Below, piece by piece: positions 60,410 through 64,000 of a DNA stretch of 64,000 nt (position 1 is the first letter of the stretch; every line of letters starts with the position of its first letter). A program made the position numbers and the translations under genes. The stretch lies in contig NZ_OY781381.1 in NCBI RefSeq assembly GCF_963676665.1, forward strand, positions 302,501-366,500, read 5' to 3'. The notes under the pieces were generated by a model, which searched no databases, had not been told where the DNA came from, and saw only the letters and a list, made by a program, of their open reading frames with translations. The DNA comes from an uncultured Tolumonas sp. (GTDB taxonomy: Bacteria; Pseudomonadota; Gammaproteobacteria; Enterobacterales; Aeromonadaceae).

Positions 60410-62260
60410 GCTCAAGCGCGATTGCTTCGATTTACCCAATACATGCATTTCACAACGCTTACAGTCAAACTTCAGCCGGAAGGCATCTTTACCCATTTTT
60501 AATACCAATGATTCAGGTTTAAAACCCGGCTCCCGCTCTTTGGGGCATTGATTAAAACTGTAACGCAAACAATGTTTGGTTATCATCAATGAGACTTCAT
60601 CACTCTCCTGATTCATCTCATAAGCCGGTGCAATCGTACCAACACCGTGTTGCTGATAAAACGCCGCCGCCTGCTGATTATAGACATTGCTCAGATAAGT
60701 GAGTTTCTGCTGCGGGAATACCGCCAGTGGTGAACGCTGTGTGCTGGGCGCCGGGCGCTGATACGCAGCGGCACGGGCTAATTCCAGTTGCTGCACGGCA
60801 TCGCGTCGTAATGCATTCAGGCTACTGACCGGAATAAACCACGGCTGGGAGAGTGTTAGCTCCACTTTATCCGCAACAAACATGGTATTCCCGAGTTTGG
60901 CCAATTGTTCTTGCAGTGTCGTCACTGCCCGTTCAGGGTTACTGGCAGGTTCTTTCACCAGCGCTAACGCGACAGAGGCACTGACACCTTGTTCATCGGT
61001 GATTTGTAAACTAACACCTTCGTCAGTATCACTAAGCTGCATATTCACGCTGATGTGTCGTTCCGCTGATTTTTTCTCCAGCAGCTTTTCCAGCTCTTGG
61101 TCATGGTTGCGAAACAATTCTGTACCCACACTGAGCCCACGCATGGTTTCGGCAGGAAATAAGCGGTTACCTTCCGCGCGATTCACCCGCAGCCCCACCA
61201 GCTCTTTTTTCTGGTTAAAATAACTGATGCCATCGCCGTTATGAAAAATCTCATTACTCTGCACTTCCAGCCATTTATCGCCTAACCGGCTGACAGTACC
61301 AACCGGTTCACCGGCAAATTTCGGGCTTAAAAATGAATTAATTTCGATCTGACGGCCATGCAGGAAATAGTCGGTGCTGCCACGGTTAAAGCTTTTCTCC
61401 GGCTGCGGTGTAAAGGTATAACGACTACGCCCGACGGAAGCACGTTGCCATTGCGGTTGACCGGCCATGATGGCGTCTAACTGCTGGCGATACCAGGCTG
61501 TTACGTTTTTCACATAGGAAAGATCTTTTAAGCGACCTTCGATTTTAAACGAGCTGATCCCCGCCTCGGCCAGTGCTTGCAAGTTCGCACTTTGATTCAT
61601 GTCTTTCAGTGATAACAGATGCTGATCTTTTGCCAGTGCGATGCCATCGCGATTTTCCAACGTGCAAGGCACACGGCAAAGCTGCGCGCACTCACCACGG
61701 TTGGCACTGCGACCAGTAATGGCATGGCTGATATAACACTGACCGCTGTAACTGACGCACAGTGCACCATGAATAAAAAACTCCAGCTGGATCGATGTTT
61801 GCTGCGCAATCTCGCGGATCTGCGCCAGCGACAATTCACGCGCTAACACCGCGCGTGAAAAACCGACCTCTTCCAGAAAACGGACTTTCTCGGGGGTGCG
61901 ATTATCTAACTGGGTACTGGCATGCAACGCAATCGGCGGCAGATCCAGACGTAACAACCCCAGATCCTGCACAATTAAAGCATCGACACCGGCATCGTAT
62001 AACTGATGCGTCAGGCGTTGTGCATCCTCTAATTCGTCATCGCGCAAGATGGTATTAAACGCCACCAGCACTTTGGCATCATAACGATGCGCATAGGCCG
62101 CCAGTTTTGCAATATCCGCCACACTATTGCCTGCTGCGGCACGGGCGCCAAAAGTTGGGCCGCCGATATACAGTGCATCAGCGCCATGGTTAATGGCTTC
62201 GATACCAAATTCGAGGTTTTTGGCCGGAGCCAGCAATTCTAGTTTTTGACGCTGATTCAT
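60404..62260 (-). CDS. rlhA: 23S rRNA 5-hydroxycytidine C2501 synthase (U32 family) RlhA
   Basis: 618-residue U32-family protein (E. coli YdcP/RlhA, about 653) that hydroxylates C2501 of 23S rRNA using prephenate-dependent chemistry. The N-terminal U32 core is well conserved (LELLAPAKNLEFGIEAINHGADALYIGGP; FIHGALCVSYSGQCYIS; GECAQLCRVPC with the cysteines expected for an Fe-S cluster; SFKIEGRLKDLSYV). A C-terminal domain with further Cys pairs (CKRCEMH) follows. Its annotation as a peptidase is historical. Confidence 0.92.
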   Translation of the reverse strand: MNQRQKLELLAPAKNLEFGIEAINHGADALYIGGPTFGARAAAGNSVADIAKLAAYAHRYDAKVLVAFNTILRDDELEDAQRLTHQLYDAGVDALIVQDLGLLRLDLPPIALHASTQLDNRTPEKVRFLEEVGFSRAVLARELSLAQIREIAQQTSIQLEFFIHGALCVSYSGQCYISHAITGRSANRGECAQLCRVPCTLENRDGIALAKDQHLLSLKDMNQSANLQALAEAGISSFKIEGRLKDLSYVKNVTAWYRQQLDAIMAGQPQWQRASVGRSRYTFTPQPEKSFNRGSTDYFLHGRQIEINSFLSPKFAGEPVGTVSRLGDKWLEVQSNEIFHNGDGISYFNQKKELVGLRVNRAEGNRLFPAETMRGLSVGTELFRNHDQELEKLLEKKSAERHISVNMQLSDTDEGVSLQITDEQGVSASVALALVKEPASNPERAVTTLQEQLAKLGNTMFVADKVELTLSQPWFIPVSSLNALRRDAVQQLELARAAAYQRPAPSTQRSPLAVFPQQKLTYLSNVYNQQAAAFYQQHGVGTIAPAYEMNQESDEVSLMITKHCLRYSFNQCPKEREPGFKPESLVLKMGKDAFRLKFDCKRCEMHVLGKSKQSRLSK

Positions 62261-62303
62261 GTGAGGAAGGTACTGACAAACGAAAAGAGAAGAAACCTGA
62301 TTA

Positions 62304-62431
62304 TATACTCAAAGTAATTGGAGTTGCAGCAAGGCGACAAGTGAGCGGATCCCCATGAGCATAGAGATGCTATGTGATTGGGGGGAGTGAACACCGTCAA
62401 CGACGCTGCGACTTCAAGTACGACGGGTATA
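62304..62431. repeat. ERIC/IRU-type palindromic repeat
   Basis: 128-base imperfect palindrome with TATA at both ends (TATACTC... and ...GACGGGTATA). It contains the internal blocks typical of ERIC elements, such as GTGAGCGGATCCCC, CTATGTGATTGGGG and ACTTCAAGTACGACGGGTATA. It lies between rlhA and the GGDEF gene, so it is transcribed as a long hairpin. Confidence 0.85.
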
Positions 62432-62464
62432 ACAGCCCGCAGCAGAAATCGACGCTATTGACCA

Positions 62465-64000
62465 TCAAAAAGATGTGGATACCCGTTTTACCTGACCACG
62501 CCCTGCCCGTTTGGCCTCGTAGCAAGCCTGATCGGCACAAGCCAGTAGCGTATTGAAATTGGTGAACTGAGCACTGATTGCTACCAGCCCGGCACTGGCA
62601 CCCACATGAAAGATGTGTCCTTCCCAATCAAATTCAAACTTACAAATATCATTGATAACTTCATGGATGAGGGAATCTGCATACTCCACTGAGCAATTGC
62701 GAAAAATAATGCCAAATTCATCACCACCTAAACGCGCTACAATATCCGAGGCACGCATTCTGGCATTCATCAAGTGGGCTAACTGTTTCAACAGCTCATC
62801 GCCTGCTGCATGTCCGGCAGTGTCATTCACTTGTTTAAAATGATCCAAATCGAGGAACACCAACACGCTGTGCCCGGCGGTCATGACCGACTCTTTCACT
62901 ACATCCTGTAATATGGTTTCAAATGCGGAACGATTGATCAAGCCAGTTAATGGATCGTGACTAGCCTGATACCCCAAGCGTTTTTGTAACGAACGCATTT
63001 CCGTGACATCGGAAAAAACCAAGACGCCACCCAATAACTCATTGTTATTACGCAGTATTGGTGCAGCAGAATCCTGGATCGCAATCAGCGATCCATCGGA
63101 GATCTTCAAATAAGCATCATGATCCAGATAAATCAAACGCCGTTGTTCCAATGCGGTATGTAACGGATTCAACAGCGGATTTCCTTCCGCATCCACCACT
63201 TGCATGACTTCATCAATGGGGCAGTACAACATATTGTTGTTTTTACAGATCAACATCCGTTCTGCCGCTGGGTTCATAAACACGATCCGTGCTTTCGGAT
63301 CGGTCATGATCACTGCCTCACCGATGGACAGCAAGGTAGTACGTAATAACTCCCGTTCATGCGACAGATCATTCATGAGTGCGCGAAGTTCCGTGATATC
63401 CCAATTCGTTCCCACCATACGGGACGCATTCCCTTCCGCATCCCGTTCGACCATGGCGTGCGTTCGTAAATAGTGAATAGAATCATCGGGATAAATCACG
63501 CGAAATTCACTATCGAGGATATTGGTTTCACGCAGTGCAAGCTCGATTTGCTGCATAAGTTGTGGCAGATCATCTGGATGAACACAGCTTTTCCAGAGCG
63601 AAAATGACGGTATGATGTGATGCCGATCCAGCCCATACAGATCGAACATGCGTTCATCCCAATTCAGGGTTTTGTTCTGTGGTTGATACTCCCAAACCCC
63701 CACTTGCCCGGCTTCGATGGCCAATAAATAACGATTAAATAACTCCCGCTCGCGCTCTTCGCTATGGCGCCGGCTATCAATATTTTCGACCTGTAATACA
63801 AAATAGTGCGGCAACCCGCGATCATCTCGCACCATAGATACGACAATTAAAACCCAAAGTGGTTGCTCATTTTTGCGTAAATAGCGCGCTTCCAAACGAT
63901 AGGAGTTCTGCTTGTTGCTCAGTAATGATTGCTGCAAATTAACATCCTCAACCAGATCATCCGGATATAACAATTGCGGCCAGAGTAAATTACTGAGCTC
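62465..64000 (-). CDS. PAS-domain diguanylate cyclase (5' end outside window)
   Basis: The frame is open to the window edge, so the N-terminus is missing; the TTG at 63973 is not a real start. 511 codons are visible. They hold at least three PAS/PAC modules (the first cut; then VGVWEYQPQNKTLNWDERMF; then LSIGEAVIMTDPKARIVFMN) and a C-terminal GGDEF domain with the intact catalytic motif RLGGDEFG. The inhibitory I-site RASD lies 5 residues before GGDEF, so it should make cyclic di-GMP under product inhibition. No EAL domain follows. Confidence 0.93.
   Translation of the reverse strand, partial: ELSNLLWPQLLYPDDLVEDVNLQQSLLSNKQNSYRLEARYLRKNEQPLWVLIVVSMVRDDRGLPHYFVLQVENIDSRRHSEERERELFNRYLLAIEAGQVGVWEYQPQNKTLNWDERMFDLYGLDRHHIIPSFSLWKSCVHPDDLPQLMQQIELALRETNILDSEFRVIYPDDSIHYLRTHAMVERDAEGNASRMVGTNWDITELRALMNDLSHERELLRTTLLSIGEAVIMTDPKARIVFMNPAAERMLICKNNNMLYCPIDEVMQVVDAEGNPLLNPLHTALEQRRLIYLDHDAYLKISDGSLIAIQDSAAPILRNNNELLGGVLVFSDVTEMRSLQKRLGYQASHDPLTGLINRSAFETILQDVVKESVMTAGHSVLVFLDLDHFKQVNDTAGHAAGDELLKQLAHLMNARMRASDIVARLGGDEFGIIFRNCSVEYADSLIHEVINDICKFEFDWEGHIFHVGASAGLVAISAQFTNFNTLLACADQACYEAKRAGRGQVKRVSTSF

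Noticed and set aside
63664..63973. TTG at 63973 as the true start of the GGDEF protein
   Set aside because: The frame stays open to the window edge and the first PAS domain would be cut in half.

Overview
This 64-kb window is ordinary chromosome from a gammaproteobacterium. Gene content, gene order and codon use resemble Aeromonadales, and a Tolumonas-like organism is my best guess. The evidence is the contiguous rif and str ribosomal/RNA polymerase clusters, the rluD-pgeF-clpB block divergent from bamD, the holD-rimI pair, a MotX-type sodium flagellar motor protein, and an ERIC/IRU-type palindromic repeat. The genus is inference. I saw no prophage, insertion sequence, CRISPR array or rRNA operon.

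Layout. 1-5.1 kb: clpB (cut by the window edge, with a sigma-32 promoter), pgeF and rluD on the minus strand, and bamD divergent. 5.1-15 kb: a minus-strand operon led by a guanidine-I (ykkC) riboswitch and a candidate sigma-54 promoter. It encodes an ABC transporter, two DUF1989 proteins, a biotin-dependent carboxylase and allophanate hydrolase. The genes alone could be read as urea degradation, but the riboswitch argues for guanidine assimilation: import, carboxylation to carboxyguanidine, deimination to allophanate, then hydrolysis to ammonia and CO2. 15.3-18.2 kb: an Aer-like PAS chemoreceptor, a SieB-like membrane protein behind a sigma-54-type site, and mgsA. 18.3-38 kb: one minus-strand block for translation and transcription, read tRNA-Tyr, tRNA-Gly, tufB, tRNA-Trp, secE, nusG, rplK, rplA, rplJ, rplL, rpoB, rpoC, ridA, tusD, tusC, tusB, rpsL, rpsG, fusA, tufA. 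It is punctuated by hairpins, several of which carry a TATAAT -10 hexamer of an apparent internal promoter.

38-48 kb: coaA, birA, murB, ffh, ypjD, motX (with a sigma-28-type promoter) and pntAB. BirA is the predicted ligase for the biotin domain of the guanidine carboxylase, which links the two regions. 48-55 kb: an M23 peptidase, rimI, holD, ravA-viaA, a second identical tRNA-Trp gene, and pyrBI behind a leader peptide and attenuator. 55-64 kb: a Bcr/CflA-type exporter, a YbaL-like antiporter lacking its regulatory domain, a SlyB-like lipoprotein with a coiled-coil periplasmic partner, yaiI, a chemoreceptor pseudogene with its middle deleted, rlhA, an ERIC-like repeat and a PAS-GGDEF protein running off the window.

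The most interesting items are the riboswitch/sigma-54-controlled guanidine operon, the three hairpins with embedded promoters in the rif cluster, the N-terminally extended MotX behind a sigma-28 site, the SieB-like gene behind a sigma-54 site, and the collapsed chemoreceptor.
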